A stretch of DNA of 13,452 nt from a bacterium (GTDB taxonomy: Bacteria > Cyanobacteriota > Vampirovibrionia > Gastranaerophilales > Gastranaerophilaceae), in contig JAGOIO010000015.1 of NCBI GenBank assembly GCA_017995595.1, positions 1 to 13,452 on the forward strand, read 5' to 3'. Of the stretch, positions 12,264 through 13,452 are shown in pieces. The translations under genes and the position numbers were made by a program. The stretch's first letter is position 1. Each line of letters starts with the position of its first letter. The notes under the pieces were generated by a model. It worked only from the letters and a program-made list of their open reading frames with translations. It was not told the origin of the DNA and did no database searches.

Positions 12264-13452
12264 ATGGCAAAAACAATTGGTATTGACTTAGGAACTACGA
12301 ACTCAGTAGTTGCAGTCATGGAAGGTGGAAAACCAACAGTTATAGCAAACTCAGAAGGTTCAAGAACAACTCCTTCAATAGTTGGCTTTTCAAAAAATGG
12401 TGAAAGATTAGTAGGACAGCTTGCAAAACGTCAAGCAATTTTAAATCCTGATAAAACAATCGCTTCAATAAAAAGACACATGGGCGAAGATTACAAAGTA
12501 AAAATCGATGACAAGGATTATACACCACAAGAAATCAGTTCAATGATTTTGAGAAAATTAGCAGATGATGCTTCAAATTATTTGGGAGAAAAAGTAACTT
12601 CAGCTGTAATTACAGTACCGGCATATTTTAATGATGCACAAAGACAAGCAACAAAAGATGCAGGTAAAATTGCAGGATTAGACGTACTTCGTATCGTTAA
12701 CGAACCGACAGCTGCAGCTCTAGCTTATGGCTTGGAAAAAGATAAATCTGAAAAAGTTTTAGTATTTGACCTTGGTGGTGGTACTTTTGATGTTTCAGTT
12801 TTGGAAATCGGCGACGGAGTTCATGAAGTTCTTTCAACATCAGGTGATACACACCTTGGTGGAGATGATTTTGACCAAAAAGTTATGGATTGGTTATGCG
12901 AAGAGTTTAAAAAGGCTGAAGGAATTGACCTTAAAGGAGATAAGCAAGCTATGCAACGTATTAAAGAAGCTGCAGAAAAAGCAAAATGCGAACTTTCTTC
13001 TGTTCTTGAAACAAACATAAACTTGCCGTTCATTACAGCTGATGCAAATGGACCAAAGCACTTAGACTTGTCATTAACAAGAGCAAAATTTGAAGACCTT
13101 TCAAGAGATTTGCTTGAAAGATGTAAAACACCGGTTGAAAATGCATTAAAAGATGCAAATCTTTCAAAAGGTGAAATAAACGAAGTAGTATTAGTTGGTG
13201 GTTCAACACGTATTCCTGCAGTACAACAGTTAGTAAAAGATTATACAGGAAAAGAACCAAACCAATCAGTTAACCCTGATGAAGTTGTAGCTGTTGGTGC
13301 TGCCGTTCAAGCAGGTGTTTTGGCCGGTGAAGTTAAAGATATCGTATTGTTAGATGTAACTCCATTAACTTTGGGTATCGAAACTTTGGGCGGAGTTTCA
13401 ACTCCACTTGTTCCAAGAAACACTACAATTCCTGTTTCAAAATCACAAGTAT
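12264..13452 (+). CDS. dnaK: Chaperone DnaK (Hsp70), 3'-truncated by the window edge
   Basis: ATP-dependent Hsp70 chaperone that folds and protects cytosolic proteins with DnaJ and GrpE. The first 396 codons are present, covering the whole nucleotide-binding domain, the interdomain linker (VLLDVTPLTLG) and the start of the substrate-binding domain. Motifs: phosphate-1 DLGTTNS (8-14), the VPAYFND segment, phosphate-2 DLGGGTFD (169-176), and VLVGGSTRIP. Phosphate-2 lies 25 residues earlier than in E. coli DnaK (Asp194), because the insert found after IKR(L/H) in proteobacterial and cyanobacterial DnaK is missing; this is the form usual in Firmicutes. The ATG at 12264 has GGAG 9 bases upstream. 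grpE and hrcA are not upstream as they often are in Firmicutes; instead there is a terminated protease gene. Confidence 0.98.
   Translation, partial: MAKTIGIDLGTTNSVVAVMEGGKPTVIANSEGSRTTPSIVGFSKNGERLVGQLAKRQAILNPDKTIASIKRHMGEDYKVKIDDKDYTPQEISSMILRKLADDASNYLGEKVTSAVITVPAYFNDAQRQATKDAGKIAGLDVLRIVNEPTAAALAYGLEKDKSEKVLVFDLGGGTFDVSVLEIGDGVHEVLSTSGDTHLGGDDFDQKVMDWLCEEFKKAEGIDLKGDKQAMQRIKEAAEKAKCELSSVLETNINLPFITADANGPKHLDLSLTRAKFEDLSRDLLERCKTPVENALKDANLSKGEINEVVLVGGSTRIPAVQQLVKDYTGKEPNQSVNPDEVVAVGAAVQAGVLAGEVKDIVLLDVTPLTLGIETLGGVSTPLVPRNTTIPVSKSQV

Noticed and set aside
12071..12319. Minus-strand open frame across the protease-dnaK spacer
   Set aside because: It runs through a perfect terminator hairpin, the dnaK promoter region and the dnaK start, and its sequence is low-complexity.
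1..13452. CRISPR arrays, insertion sequences, phage genes or tRNA genes
   Set aside because: No spaced direct repeats, transposase motifs, target-site duplications or tRNA cloverleaf/CCA patterns were found on either strand by eye.

Overview
The window is AT-rich (roughly one third G+C by eye), tightly packed, and built almost entirely of bacterial housekeeping genes plus two proteins I cannot assign to a named family. The best guess for the source is a gut-type member of Gastranaerophilales (Vampirovibrionota/Melainabacteria, the non-photosynthetic sister group of Cyanobacteria). Three things point there. PRPP synthase, CTP synthase and GatC read as cyanobacteria-like. The F1 beta and epsilon genes stand as a separate atpD-atpC unit, as in cyanobacteria and plastids. 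Two otherwise unrelated proteins carry short N-terminal SFT(A/G) motifs of a kind I associate with this lineage. This assignment is an inference. DnaK and the large SRP RNA look more Firmicutes-like.

Layout, left to right. The 3' part of adk (+) ends at a bidirectional terminator shared with the convergent atpD-atpC unit (-). A divergent promoter region separates atpD from prs (+). prs ends at a second bidirectional terminator, facing a 445-residue protein on the minus strand that has an HNH-nuclease-like motif near its C-terminus. The 550-base gap after that gene holds an SRP RNA of the large, Alu-domain type. Then follow, all on the plus strand, gatC, a terminator, pyrG, mnmE, a 902-residue FtsH-like AAA+ metalloprotease without membrane segments, a very strong terminator, and the 5' part of dnaK.

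Most genes serve nucleotide supply (adk, prs, pyrG), energy (atpD, atpC), translation and tRNA quality (gatC, mnmE) and protein export or quality control (SRP RNA, AAA+ protease, dnaK). The most interesting element is the AAA+ protease. It keeps all FtsH catalytic motifs (Walker A/B, arginine fingers, HEAGH, distal Asp) but has no transmembrane anchor. Its long N-terminal half looks like a decayed Clp-type AAA+ module. It is driven by the best-looking promoter of the window. Several promoters share an extended -10 of the form TGTTATnnT.

No tRNA, CRISPR array, insertion sequence or phage gene was seen.
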